Shown piece by piece: positions 17,206 through 26,073 of a stretch of 64,000 nucleotides of DNA. Each line of letters begins with the position of its first letter. Within the stretch, counting starts at the first letter, position 1. This DNA comes from Chloroflexota bacterium (GTDB taxonomy: Bacteria > Chloroflexota > Dehalococcoidia > Lucifugimonadales > Lucifugimonadaceae). The stretch lies in contig JAJCYY010000001.1 in the NCBI GenBank assembly GCA_029262735.1, positions 62,001-126,000 of the forward strand, in the 5' to 3' direction. The translations under genes were made by a program, and so were the position numbers. Under the pieces are notes generated by a model. The model ran no database searches, was not told the DNA's origin, and saw only the letters and a list, made by a program, of their open reading frames with translations.

Positions 17206-18155
17206 CCGCGCTTTTCCAGCCGATCTTCGTCCGCCATCTTACTCACTTCGAGACTGGCCATAGCTCCACCGAGACCACGAGAGATTTCGGCGAGCATGTC
17301 CGGGTCGTTGTAGTGAGTTGTTGCCTTAACGATGGCCGATGCCATCATTGACGGATTCTCGGACTTGAATATGCCGGAACCGACGAATACGCCCTCTACA
17401 CCAATCTGCATGAGCAGGGCCGCGTCTGCCGGGGTGGCGATTCCGCCGGCGGCAAAGTTGACAACCGGCAGCTTGCCGGTGCGATGGACTTCCAGAATGA
17501 GCTCGAACGGAGCGCCAAGGTTCTTGGCCTCGGTCATTAGCTCTTCCTCTTCCATGTGCTGGATCTTCTTGATGTGGCCGAGGACTGTACGCGCATGGGT
17601 CACAGCCTGGACAACATCGCCTGTTCCAGCCTCACCCTTCGTGCGAATCATGGCAGCACCTTCGCCGATGCGCCGGAGCGCTTCACCGAGGTTCGTACAG
17701 CCGCAAACGAACGGCATCTTGAATTCCCACTTGTTCACGTGGAAAGAGGTGTCTGCCGGTGTCAAAACTTCAGACTCGTCGCAGTAGTCGACTCCCAGTG
17801 CTTCGAGCACCTGTGCTTCTACGAAGTGACCGATGCGAGCCTTCGCCATGACAGGGATGCTAACCGCACTAATGATCCCGTCGATGAGGTCCGGGTCTGA
17901 CATGCGGGCGACACCACCATCTCGGCGAATGTCCGATGGAACGCGCTCCAGCGCCATCACGGAAACCGCACCTGCGTCTTCAGCTATCTTCGCCTGGTCC
18001 GGCGTCACGACGTCCATGATCACGCCGCCCTTGAGCATCTGAGCCAACCCGGCCTTCTCACGCCAGTTGCCAACCTCGGGCTTCGAGCCTTCCCGCCAGG
18101 CCTTTGCATGAGTACCGTTGGCTGTGGCTGTACCGGGTGTACTTGTCGTATCCAT
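17199..18155 (-). CDS. pdxS: Pyridoxal 5'-phosphate synthase lyase subunit PdxS
   Basis: A 318-aa TIM-barrel PLP synthase. Conserved segments are [40 protein letters not shown], the Lys-containing [28 protein letters not shown], and the C-terminal [17 protein letters not shown]-terminal extension of about 25 residues ([17 protein letters not shown]). The leader carries AAGGAA 8 nt before ATG. Upstream, a TATAAT (18336-18341 on the minus strand) may be the promoter, leaving a 5' leader of about 170 nt. Confidence 0.96.
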   Translation of the reverse strand: MDTTSTPGTATANGTHAKAWREGSKPEVGNWREKAGLAQMLKGGVIMDVVTPDQAKIAEDAGAVSVMALERVPSDIRRDGGVARMSDPDLIDGIISAVSIPVMAKARIGHFVEAQVLEALGVDYCDESEVLTPADTSFHVNKWEFKMPFVCGCTNLGEALRRIGEGAAMIRTKGEAGTGDVVQAVTHARTVLGHIKKIQHMEEEELMTEAKNLGAPFELILEVHRTGKLPVVNFAAGGIATPADAALLMQIGVEGVFVGSGIFKSENPSMMASAIVKATTHYNDPDMLAEISRGLGGAMASLEVSKMADEDRLEKRGW

Positions 18156-18335
18156 TAGAGCGATTCCTTCCGGCTTTTTGCGATAATCACCACCCCACTC
18201 CCGTTAGAGCGGGCAAGGAAAAATGCGCCCGACGTGTTTCGACAGGCTCACAGATTCCAGAGTGACCGTGGCGGCGACACCGAACCCGCCCCACGGCTCT
18301 GCCTCAAGCCAATTCGCCTGCGGCATTCGCTTGGA

Positions 18336-18341
18336 TTATAC
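18336..18341 (-). promoter_or_regulatory. -10 element candidate for pdxS-pdxT
   Basis: A perfect TATAAT on the minus strand about 180 nt ahead of pdxS. The -35 position (CAAAAA-like) is poor. The remaining 18156-18446 interval holds only a short hairpin (CCCG-TTAGAG-CGGG near 18200) in the would-be leader. Confidence 0.35.
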
Positions 18342-18446
18342 GCTGTCCTGATCACTATTTTTGTAGTTAATCCCACCTACGCCGTGAGCCATCCGTCTCG
18401 GTTTAGCTTTCCTGCGAGACGATTGCCGGGTTGGTATGGTCTGTAG

Positions 18447-19289
18447 ATGCCAATAGCCGAACTTGAACTGGCCAGTGTCTACTACGAATCATCGGGAAAC
18501 GGTCCGCCGCTTGTATTTGCACATGGTGCAGGTGGTAACGCGCTTTCCTGGTGGCAGCAGACAGCATTTTTTGGCGCTCGGTACCGGTGCATCACGTTCG
18601 ATCATCCCGGCTTTCGTCACTCCCAATGGCTGAGACCTGAGAGTGATCCCGAAGCGATCTATGGCAACGTGCTCGGTGAACTGCTCGACCACCTGGAACT
18701 AGACGCAGTGGCGTTGGTAGCACAGTCTATGGGCGGATGGACCTGCCTCAGGTTCGCGCTCGACCGCCCTGAATGTGTTGCCTCACTGGTCCTGGCGGCC
18801 ACCGACGGCGGACTTTACCTGCCAAATCGCGCCGCATACTCAGAACAGGATGCAAGGCAGGCGAACATACGGGCTGCGTGGACGGAACGAAAACCCGGTA
18901 GCTACCATCCGGGAGCAGGCTCAAGAATGTTACGGGAGCAGCCGGAGTTGCACGATATGTACGAAGAGATCAATGCCCAGAACGGCGGCGTCTCAAGGCG
19001 GGGTTGGGGAAACATAATTGCATCGGAGCTGAACGGTTTTAATAGTCCGTTGCTTCTCATCGCAGGGGAGGAAGACATCGTGTGCTCTCCCGCGAGGTTG
19101 GAAGCCCTGAATGCTGAAATAGCCCAGTCTGAACTGGCTATGATCCCGGAATCGGGGCATTCGGTCTACTTCGAGCGCGCAGACCAGTTCAATCGCACTG
19201 TGGATGGATTCCTGAGTAGGACTTACCCCGCAGGTTCGGACGGCCGCACAATAGTTCAAAGCTTTTCCAATCCGGCCAATCCGGAATAA
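18447..19289 (+). CDS. Alpha/beta-fold hydrolase
   Basis: A 280-aa alpha/beta hydrolase. Oxyanion-hole motif FAHGAGGNALSWW, nucleophile elbow VAQSMGGW (Ser), acid in LIAGEEDIVCSPARL, and the catalytic His in PESGHSVYFERADQFN. No signal peptide, so cytoplasmic. A -10-like TATGGT (18435-18440) ends 6 nt before the ATG with no Shine-Dalgarno: leaderless candidate. PFK follows 35 bp later in the same direction. Could be an esterase, C-C hydrolase or haloalkane dehalogenase-like enzyme. Confidence 0.86.
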   Translation: MPIAELELASVYYESSGNGPPLVFAHGAGGNALSWWQQTAFFGARYRCITFDHPGFRHSQWLRPESDPEAIYGNVLGELLDHLELDAVALVAQSMGGWTCLRFALDRPECVASLVLAATDGGLYLPNRAAYSEQDARQANIRAAWTERKPGSYHPGAGSRMLREQPELHDMYEEINAQNGGVSRRGWGNIIASELNGFNSPLLLIAGEEDIVCSPARLEALNAEIAQSELAMIPESGHSVYFERADQFNRTVDGFLSRTYPAGSDGRTIVQSFSNPANPE

Positions 19290-19324
19290 GCCCGTCGGGA
19301 ACAAGTAGGAAACTGGAGACACAG

Positions 19325-20365
19325 ATGGCTGCGATTGGGATCATGACCTGTGGCGGTGACTGCCCCGGATTGAATGCCGCCATTCGGGGAGCTGTGTTCA
19401 GGGCGTCTGAACTCGACACGTCTGTTCTCGGGATTAAGGATGGGTTCGAGGGCCTGGCCGAGGACAGGACCGTTCCGCTGACCAAGGCGAACACACGGGA
19501 CATTCTCAGCCGCGGCGGATCGATTCTGGGATGTTCCGGAGAAAACCCATTCCGGGACGACCCTGCTGCTGCCGATGCAGTGGTCGCTACGTTCCACAAG
19601 CACAAACTTGACGGGCTGATAGTGATCGGCGGGAACAGTTCGATGGCTACGGCGCTCAGGGCAGAGGAGCGCGGCATTTCGGTCGTTGGCATTCCCAAAA
19701 CGATCGACAACGATGTCGAAGGCACCGACATCACAATTGGCTTCGATACTGCTGTCGCCACCGCTGCCGAAGCGATAGATCGACTGCGAACTACTGCAGA
19801 GTCCCATGACCGTGTGATGATTATCGAGACGATGGGCCGAGACTTCGGATGGATTGCTGTGGCCGCGGGTATCGCCGGTGGCGCCAACATCATCCTGACG
19901 CCTGAGGAACCGATCGATGTCCCTGCTGTTGTGCGCACGGTGAAATCGAGGCAGGAACAGGGCCTTGATTTTACGATCATCGTGATCGGTGAAGGGGCGA
20001 GGTTCAAGGGCGAGGACAGGCAGTACGGGAGTCATCTTCCGGGCGAACGGTATATGCACCTGAGTGGTGTGGGAGCGGCTCTTGCCGATCGGCTCGAAGA
20101 GCAGGAGCCGCTGCGGTGGAAGCTGACGGTTAGCGTGATCGGTCACCTGCAGCGCGGTGGCAGTCCTTCAGCAGCAGACCGAATTCTCGCCAGCCGGTTT
20201 GGTGTCAGAGCGGTAGACGCAGTGCTGAATGGCGCTCACGGAAACATCGTCGCTGTGCGTAACGGCCAGATCACGCTGACACCACTCACCGAGGTCGCCG
20301 GAAAGCTGAAGGCTGTGGAGCCGGGGCTGCTCTCGGATGCCCACACCTTCGCAGCGACGACATAG
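19325..20365 (+). CDS. 6-phosphofructokinase family protein with atypical GGNSS active-site motif
   Basis: A 346-aa group A phosphofructokinase. Phosphate-binding N-terminus TCGGDCPGLNAAIRG, then VIGGNSSMATA (102-110), IPKTIDNDVEGTDITIGFDTA, VMIIETMGRDFGWIA and LQRGGSPSAADR. In the E. coli ATP enzyme the second motif is GGDGS and the third PGTIDND; in PPi-dependent enzymes Lys replaces Gly in the third (PKTIDND), as here at Lys125. The position of the Asp in GGD is Asn104 and the next Gly is Ser105. The family is certain; the phosphoryl donor (PPi, ATP or other) is not. Confidence 0.87.
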   Translation: MAAIGIMTCGGDCPGLNAAIRGAVFRASELDTSVLGIKDGFEGLAEDRTVPLTKANTRDILSRGGSILGCSGENPFRDDPAAADAVVATFHKHKLDGLIVIGGNSSMATALRAEERGISVVGIPKTIDNDVEGTDITIGFDTAVATAAEAIDRLRTTAESHDRVMIIETMGRDFGWIAVAAGIAGGANIILTPEEPIDVPAVVRTVKSRQEQGLDFTIIVIGEGARFKGEDRQYGSHLPGERYMHLSGVGAALADRLEEQEPLRWKLTVSVIGHLQRGGSPSAADRILASRFGVRAVDAVLNGAHGNIVAVRNGQITLTPLTEVAGKLKAVEPGLLSDAHTFAATT

Positions 20366-20623
20366 CCGAGATTGACCTGACATTGAGGACTGGCGCTACG
20401 TGCCTAAACCTTGCCGCTTGCATGCTCCGGCAGCGTCCGAGTCTGAGTCCATTGCGATAAAAGATTCCTGAGTCGTCCGGTGGCCTAATGACGCTTGACG
20501 CCCACCCCGACAGACTGGTATCAATTCGCCAGTTGCTGCCGACGCGGCGATTTCGATCACGTTCGCTCACTCTGGCAGCCCCACCGACCAATCTCACCAA
20601 TCTCGTTTCACGGAGTCCAAAGT

Positions 20624-20992
20624 ATGCAGGGATGGAACTGGGCGTCACTTCGATCCACGGTTCAAAGTGTGATCGACAAAGGTGGTATCGGACGCCCCGC
20701 AGCGCTGCGACTCACATACCACGGTCGCGGTAACGAGTCCGATGCTACGAGCTATCGACAGAATGCTGAAAGCATCGCAGCCACGTGGTTCGGCAGCAAG
20801 CCGGCGTCCACATATTCAATCGGCGGCTCCGACAAGCCCACCGTAACGGCGTTGAAGTGGGAGTCCGGGCAGAGCGCCATACTGAGTGTAAGCAGCGGCA
20901 CGCACGGACCAACTGGCGGGAACTTGATGTTGATGGGCTCGCACGGCACTGTTTACCACGAGATCGGCGACACAGAAAGTTGGTCAGAGTAG
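20624..20992 (+). CDS. Small protein resembling the C-terminal half of a Gfo/Idh/MocA oxidoreductase
   Basis: A 122-aa protein from ATG 20624, with GGAG 8 nt upstream; a longer TTG-started frame from 20495 has no ribosome site. The segment TALKWESGQSAILSVSSGT followed by NLMLMGSHGTVYHE has the beta-sheet pattern of the Gfo/Idh/MocA substrate domain (FENGA...GSKGTV), but there is no NAD-binding Rossmann half. The TAG stop directly abuts the TTG start of a full-length family member. It may be a degenerate fragment or a real partner or oligomerisation subunit. Function not assigned. Confidence 0.55.
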   Translation: MQGWNWASLRSTVQSVIDKGGIGRPAALRLTYHGRGNESDATSYRQNAESIAATWFGSKPASTYSIGGSDKPTVTALKWESGQSAILSVSSGTHGPTGGNLMLMGSHGTVYHEIGDTESWSE

Positions 20993-22123
20993 TTGGCCAA
21001 ATACGGAGTAGTTGCAGTCGGCGGCAATCGAACACACCTCGAGGGCTATGCGCGATCTTTCGCGGCCGATCCACGCTGCGAGTTGATCGCAATAACCGAT
21101 GAACCAGACCTGCCTGAGTATCGTGAGGGGCTGAATCGGCTGTTGGCGAGTGAGTTAGGCGTGCCGTACCTGCCGCTTGATGAGGTTCTGAAGCGGGATG
21201 ACGTTCACATCGTCTGCAGCTGCACAGATATCGAAAGACGCGGCAGCGTGGCGCGCAAGAGCGCTGAAGCAGGTAAGCACATCTACCTGGACAAGCCACT
21301 TGCAGGCACGGTTGAAGATGCCCGCATGATCGCGGACGCTGCTGAAGCCGCAGGCGTAGTGAACCAGATGTTCTCGCAGGTCTTAACGACGTGGGCGAGC
21401 GCGGCCAAGCAGGCACTAGCCGGCGGAGAGATCGGTGATCTGAGTGCGATTCATTGCGATATGCTGATGGCAAAGGGGAGACCCGGCACCGTTCCCGAAG
21501 GCACTGTAAGACGGGAGCGACCTTCAAACGGCCAGTTCACGCATGTCGCGGCCAAGCGGGAACTGTTCGACATGGGTGTGTACCCGATCACCCTGGTCAC
21601 CTGGCTGACCGGACAGCGGGTTAAGACGGTTTACGGCATCACGGCCAACTACTTCTTCAAGGAGCACGCTTCTCTCGACATCGAAGACTTCGGCGCACTG
21701 GTTCTGACGCTGGAAGATGGGACGGTGGCGAGCATTACGAGCGGTCGCATCGGAGCGACGAGCCACCCGCGTAGTGGCCAGCAACGGATCACAATGATCG
21801 CCTCTGATGGCATTGCTACGTTCAGCGAGGGCGAGCCGCACATCGAGGTTTTCAACGATCAACCACCCTTCACGACACCCACCGTGCATCCTTTCGACCC
21901 CATGTCGATGTGGTCGTCAACATCTCGCGATGTTCAGCCGCTGCCTAAGAACCGCTGGTTGCCATTCGATGTGACCCCAGAGAACGCGGATATCAAGGCT
22001 TTCATTGACTGTGTCGAGACGGGCGCCACTCCGCAGGTAACCGCCCGCGATGCTGTGCATCACATTGAGGTGATCCTTGCCGGGTATGAGTCGGCCGCTC
22101 GCGGAGAGCCGGTCGACCTGTAG
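20993..22123 (+). CDS. Gfo/Idh/MocA family oxidoreductase
   Basis: A 376-aa NAD(P)-dependent dehydrogenase of the glucose-fructose oxidoreductase/inositol dehydrogenase family. N-terminal Rossmann domain with GVVAVGGNRTHLEGYARSF, where the usual GxGxxG is altered to GGNRTH, then the catalytic-region motif KHIYLDKPLAGTVEDA (family EKP-type Lys). The C-terminal sheet domain shows IEDFGALVLTLEDGTVASIT. TTG start immediately after the stop of the small gene. An SDR follows after 51 bp. Likely sugar or polyol catabolism; substrate unknown. Confidence 0.86.
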   Translation: MAKYGVVAVGGNRTHLEGYARSFAADPRCELIAITDEPDLPEYREGLNRLLASELGVPYLPLDEVLKRDDVHIVCSCTDIERRGSVARKSAEAGKHIYLDKPLAGTVEDARMIADAAEAAGVVNQMFSQVLTTWASAAKQALAGGEIGDLSAIHCDMLMAKGRPGTVPEGTVRRERPSNGQFTHVAAKRELFDMGVYPITLVTWLTGQRVKTVYGITANYFFKEHASLDIEDFGALVLTLEDGTVASITSGRIGATSHPRSGQQRITMIASDGIATFSEGEPHIEVFNDQPPFTTPTVHPFDPMSMWSSTSRDVQPLPKNRWLPFDVTPENADIKAFIDCVETGATPQVTARDAVHHIEVILAGYESAARGEPVDL

Positions 22124-22174
22124 CGAACCTGTCTTGCTCCTGACCCTGGTGAGCTCACAGAAAGAGATACTACC

Positions 22175-22957
22175 CTGTCAAATCCCTCGTTCGATCTTTC
22201 AGGCAAAACCGCTGTGGTCACGGGCGGGTCTCGCAACATGGGCCGCGCCTATGTGTTAGCACTGGCGAGCGCTGGTGCAGACGTCGCGATACTGGACCTG
22301 CCTGCGCAGGAAGATGCCGCCCTGTCCGTTGCCGCGGAGGCTGAATCGCTGGGACGCGTCTGCCGCTATGTACCGGTCGACATCCGTGACGTTGAAGCTC
22401 TGCCGAATGCCATCGAGCGATCGGCGCGTGAGGTTGGCGACCTGCATATATTGATCAACAATGCAGGCAAAACCGATGACGTTCCGTGTGCTGTGCTCGA
22501 CTACCAGGCAGCCCCTTTTGACGATCACTACGAGGTGATGGTGCGAGGGACCTTTTTCGTCTCACAGGCCATTGCCAGACACATGATCGACCGCGGAATC
22601 CGAGGAGCGATTGTCAACATCGCGTCACGTGTTGGCGAGCAGGCACAGCCAAATAATCCCGGGTATGGCATCTGCAAAGCCGCCGTCATACACATGACGC
22701 GGGTGATGGCCCTTGAGTTGGGTAGTCATGGGATACGCGTTAACGCAATTGGCCCTGGTCCCATCCCACGCCCGGAATTGCTAGCGCAGAGCGGTCAGCC
22801 GTCGGGCCCAGCCGATGGTAGATTCCTGCTGGGCCGCCGACTGCAGTTCGGCGACCTCACCGGATCAGCGGTCTACCTGGCCTCAGACGCTTCCGAGATG
22901 GTAACCGGCCAGTTCATTGTGGCGGATGGCGGTCTTGGACTCCGGGCGGCGTACTAG
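22175..22957 (+). CDS. Short-chain dehydrogenase/reductase (possible CTG start)
   Basis: SDR with TGGSRNMGRAY cofactor loop, NNAGK, and the catalytic Tyr-x3-Lys GYGICKAAV; the C-terminal GQFIVADGGLGLRA is typical. The first GTG in frame (22214) would remove the start of the beta1 strand. The frame upstream encodes LSNPSFDLSGKTAVVTGG, the normal SDR N-terminus, but contains no ATG, GTG or TTG back to the TAG at 22121. CTG 22175, about 9 nt after GAAAGAG, is the best candidate. Follows the oxidoreductase in the same direction and probably acts in the same pathway. Confidence 0.85.
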   Translation: MSNPSFDLSGKTAVVTGGSRNMGRAYVLALASAGADVAILDLPAQEDAALSVAAEAESLGRVCRYVPVDIRDVEALPNAIERSAREVGDLHILINNAGKTDDVPCAVLDYQAAPFDDHYEVMVRGTFFVSQAIARHMIDRGIRGAIVNIASRVGEQAQPNNPGYGICKAAVIHMTRVMALELGSHGIRVNAIGPGPIPRPELLAQSGQPSGPADGRFLLGRRLQFGDLTGSAVYLASDASEMVTGQFIVADGGLGLRAAY

Positions 22958-23000
22958 CCGTCTGACCGTTAATTGCCGCGGTCGGTGTGTTCACGATGAT

Positions 23001-24005
23001 TCACTCAATCCCGCTTGCCCAGACCCGCTTGAGACGATCCATGTCGCGCTCGGTCGGCGCGCCCAGCGTTAGCGCCTTGACCGCGGACTCAACCTGTTCA
23101 ACGGTCGAAAATCCGATCAGCGCCGATGCTATGTCTGCATTGGCAACTGCAAACCGCACAGCGAGATCGCGAAGATCTATGTCCTCACCACCAGTTATCG
23201 AACTGAGTACCTCGGCCTGCCTGGTTTCGTCTGCGCGAGAAAGGCCGTGCATCGCCTGGGAATTCGTTGTGCCAGACGCTCCTTGTCTGGCCGCGACACC
23301 GCCGAGAACACCGCCACCCAGGACTCTTATGGCTACAACTCCAATATCCAGTTCTGCAGCCCGGCTGATCAACAGACCGAAGTTGTGCAACGGGGACGAA
23401 GGCGGCAGGCCGATACTGCCGCTCGGATTCAGGATGTTGTAGTAGGCCTGGACAACATCGAAGCGTCCGCTCTCCAGCACCTCAAGCACCGCATCGGCGT
23501 CGCCGGTCCCGGTGAATCCGATAAAACGAGTCAGCCCCTCGGCTCGAACAGCGTCCAGTGCATCGGCAATGCCACCGGATCTGAGCACCTGGTCGGGACT
23601 GATAGCTTCATATCCGTCATGAGGACCTGCGCCACCGCGGCGGATGTTGTTGTGGAGGTACAGCACATCGACCGAATCTCTACGCAGCCCCTGGAGACTC
23701 GAATCCACACTTCGGCGGGTCCATCCGTAGAAATCTTCAAAGTGCTCCGTCAGGTACTCGACCTTCGTGCCCACGACGAAGTCCCCACTGATGTCTTCCA
23801 GCAAGCGCCCCAGGTTTTTCTCCGAGGAACCGGCACCATAGATGGGCGCGGTATCGAAGTGATTGAAACCAAGATCAATAGCTCGACTCGCAGCGTGATA
23901 CTGATCTTCAGTCGATCCCCGCACGAATAGGCCGGCGACTATTCCGGCCCCAAAGCCAAGTTCTGACACCTGCAGGTCGGTACGGCCGAGGCGACGGTAG
24001 TTCAT
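23001..24005 (-). CDS. Aldo/keto reductase
   Basis: A 334-aa AKR-fold NAD(P)H-dependent oxidoreductase. Catalytic tetrad residues are visible in FNHFDTAPIYGAGSSE (Asp, Tyr), VVGTKVEY (Lys) and VDVLYLHNN (His). The C-terminal cofactor region ADIASALIGFSTVEQVE is present. Resembles the L-galactose dehydrogenase/L-fucose dehydrogenase branch of AKRs, but this is only a general impression. It is the last gene of a minus-strand catabolic and transport run beginning near 31.1 kb. Confidence 0.86.
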   Translation of the reverse strand: MNYRRLGRTDLQVSELGFGAGIVAGLFVRGSTEDQYHAASRAIDLGFNHFDTAPIYGAGSSEKNLGRLLEDISGDFVVGTKVEYLTEHFEDFYGWTRRSVDSSLQGLRRDSVDVLYLHNNIRRGGAGPHDGYEAISPDQVLRSGGIADALDAVRAEGLTRFIGFTGTGDADAVLEVLESGRFDVVQAYYNILNPSGSIGLPPSSPLHNFGLLISRAAELDIGVVAIRVLGGGVLGGVAARQGASGTTNSQAMHGLSRADETRQAEVLSSITGGEDIDLRDLAVRFAVANADIASALIGFSTVEQVESAVKALTLGAPTERDMDRLKRVWASGIE

Positions 24006-24072
24006 CGGAATGTTCCGTACGTTGCAGGACGGTTAGACAACCGCCCGCGCTGGGACATCGCGGCAACAGGCA

Positions 24073-24981
24073 TCATTCAAGCTGCCTCAGCCGCGGGTCA
24101 AAGTGGTCTCGTAGCCAGTCGCCCATGAAGTTAAAGGCTGTGACTGTGAGAACGATTGCAAGTCCAGGAAAAAATGAAACCCACCACGCGTTGGTCAGGT
24201 AGTCCTGGCCATCCGCGATCATCACTCCCCAGGCCGGTGTTGGCGGAGGAATACCTGCTCCCAGGAAGCTCAGAATAGCCTCCGTGAGGATCAGGGTTCC
24301 CACCTGTAGAGTCGCCAGTACGACGACTGTGTTGATCAAACCCGGCAGTATGTGACGACGCATGATTCGCATCGACGGCGCACCAAGGACTCGTGCTACA
24401 GAGACATAGTCCATGCCTCTCAATACCAGGACTTCAGCCCTCACCTGACGGGCGAATACGGGCCAGGTGGCGAAGGCCAGGATAGCCAGGATCACTGTGA
24501 GTTTTTGCCCGAAGACGATCGCGGCGACAAGCGCTATCAAAATAAACGGCACAGCACGAGACGTATCTGCGAGCCGCATTATGATTTCGTCCCACCAGCC
24601 TCCGTAGTAGCCAGCCATCAGCCCGAGACTCACGCCGACCGCAAGACCTGCGCCAATCGAGACTCCGACGACCAGCAGAGAGACGCGCGCGCCGTGAATG
24701 ATTCTGCTCAGCAGGTCCCGGCCAAGTGGGTCCGCGCCCAGTAGATGCTTGGTCGTGCCGCCATCCATCCAGACAGGTGGAGCATTGCGTTCTCTCAGGT
24801 TTGTGAACGTAGGCTCGGCAGGTGAAACAAACGGAGCGAACACACCGCTCAAAACCAGTAAGAAAAGAATCACGACCGGTATTACCGGCCACCGTCTCAG
24901 GATGTACCAGAGACGAGTCCGCCGGCGGTGGGAACTTACAGATTCGGTAGCGGGCTGTATGGCGCGGGTTTCTATCTGCAA
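24073..24981 (-). CDS. ABC transporter permease, DppC/OppC type
   Basis: A DppC-type permease with an OppC_N helix (WPVIPVVILFLLVLSGVFAP), HLLGADPLGRDLLSRIIHG, further membrane segments, and the EAA loop DYVSVARVLGAPS. TTG 24981, one base after the stop of the upstream DppB gene, is chosen as start (protein LQIETRAIQPATE...); a longer frame from 25050 would overlap the DppB gene by 68 bases with no family similarity. Works with the lipoprotein at 26074-27972. Confidence 0.89.
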   Translation of the reverse strand: MQIETRAIQPATESVSSHRRRTRLWYILRRWPVIPVVILFLLVLSGVFAPFVSPAEPTFTNLRERNAPPVWMDGGTTKHLLGADPLGRDLLSRIIHGARVSLLVVGVSIGAGLAVGVSLGLMAGYYGGWWDEIIMRLADTSRAVPFILIALVAAIVFGQKLTVILAILAFATWPVFARQVRAEVLVLRGMDYVSVARVLGAPSMRIMRRHILPGLINTVVVLATLQVGTLILTEAILSFLGAGIPPPTPAWGVMIADGQDYLTNAWWVSFFPGLAIVLTVTAFNFMGDWLRDHFDPRLRQLE

Positions 24982-24982
24982 C

Positions 24983-25900
24983 CTATGAGATCCTGATTCT
25001 TGGATCCACGAACCCGTATGCGATGTCGACCAGGAGATTTGCCCCGACATATATCACGGTAAACACGAGAGTCAGACCCGAAACGACCGGGAAGTCATTG
25101 GTTCTCACCGCGTCGACAACGAGCCTGCCCAATCCGGGCCACGCAAATACGGTCTCCGTCACCACTGTCCCAGCCAGGAACCCGGCAAGTAGCAGTCCGG
25201 CGTTGGTCAACGGCGCGATTGCTGCGTTTCTGAACGCATGCTTCCAAACGACGCCTTTGGAAGAGACTCCTTTGGCACGGGCCAACTTTATGTATTCGGA
25301 GTCGAGCACATCAAGCATGGCAGATCGGGTTATCCGCAGATTGCTGGAGGCGTTGATCAAAGCCAATGTCAGAGCGGGCATGATGAGGTTACGCGGCCCA
25401 TCTCTTGTGCCCGCTGGAAGCCAGTCCAGGCCTATAGAAAATACCAGGATCAGGACCATCCCGAGCCAAAACGGTGGCAAAGCCTGCCCTAACAGTGCAA
25501 ACCACCGGCCAAGATAGTCGACAGGTGTGCCTCGCTTTACTGCTGACAACACACCCAGCGGCAGACCGATTGCAATAGAGAGAAACCAACCTGTGAGAGC
25601 GAGTTCAGCACTGGGCCAGAGACGTTCGGTGATCATGTCCCAGACTGGACGGGCTTGATTGAGCGAGGTCCCCATGTCCAGTGTTGCTGATTTTCCCAGC
25701 CAGATGAAGTACTGAACTATCAGAGGCTTATCGAGGCCGAATTTCTTGCCCCATGCCTCCCAGATTTCCTCGGTGGTTTCAACTGTGAGGAACTGCTCGC
25801 GGGGGTCACCTGTAAGCCGAGACATGACGAAAACGATGATCGTCGCCACGAAGACGGAAAACAACGCGGCGAGTAGCCGCCGAGTTAGAAATCCAGCCAT
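24983..25900 (-). CDS. ABC transporter permease, DppB/OppB type
   Basis: A 305-aa permease: N-terminal FLTRRLLAALFSVFVATIIVF, the conserved GLDKPLIVQYFIWLGK and MGTSLNQARPVWDMI periplasmic region, EAA loop EYIKLARAKGVSS, and the C-terminal DIAYGFVDPRIRIS. Sits 173 bp downstream of the binding-protein gene, separated from it by a strong hairpin (26033-26066). Immediately precedes the DppC gene. Confidence 0.9.
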   Translation of the reverse strand: MAGFLTRRLLAALFSVFVATIIVFVMSRLTGDPREQFLTVETTEEIWEAWGKKFGLDKPLIVQYFIWLGKSATLDMGTSLNQARPVWDMITERLWPSAELALTGWFLSIAIGLPLGVLSAVKRGTPVDYLGRWFALLGQALPPFWLGMVLILVFSIGLDWLPAGTRDGPRNLIMPALTLALINASSNLRITRSAMLDVLDSEYIKLARAKGVSSKGVVWKHAFRNAAIAPLTNAGLLLAGFLAGTVVTETVFAWPGLGRLVVDAVRTNDFPVVSGLTLVFTVIYVGANLLVDIAYGFVDPRIRIS

Positions 25901-26032
25901 GTCATGTGTACTTTCGGCCTAATACAAGCGGGTCGCAGGACCGTCGGCGGCGGCCAGGATATGCAGGAGCCGCTGCAACAGGACTCTCACGAAAGGTCGC
26001 GGTCCTAACATTTAGCGCAAAAATCGACCGGC

Positions 26033-26066
26033 CACGCAGCCAGGGGCTAACACCCCTGGCTGCGTG
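26033..26066 (-). terminator. Strong hairpin between binding-protein gene and permease genes
   Basis: A perfect 14-bp stem (CACGCAGCCAGGGG / CCCCTGGCTGCGTG) with a 6-nt loop lies 7 nt after the binding-protein stop. On the minus-strand transcript a TTTTT follows about 9 nt beyond the stem, so it may act as a partial intrinsic terminator or as an mRNA 3'-end stabiliser that keeps binding-protein levels above permease levels. Confidence 0.65.
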
Positions 26067-26073
26067 AGGTCGA

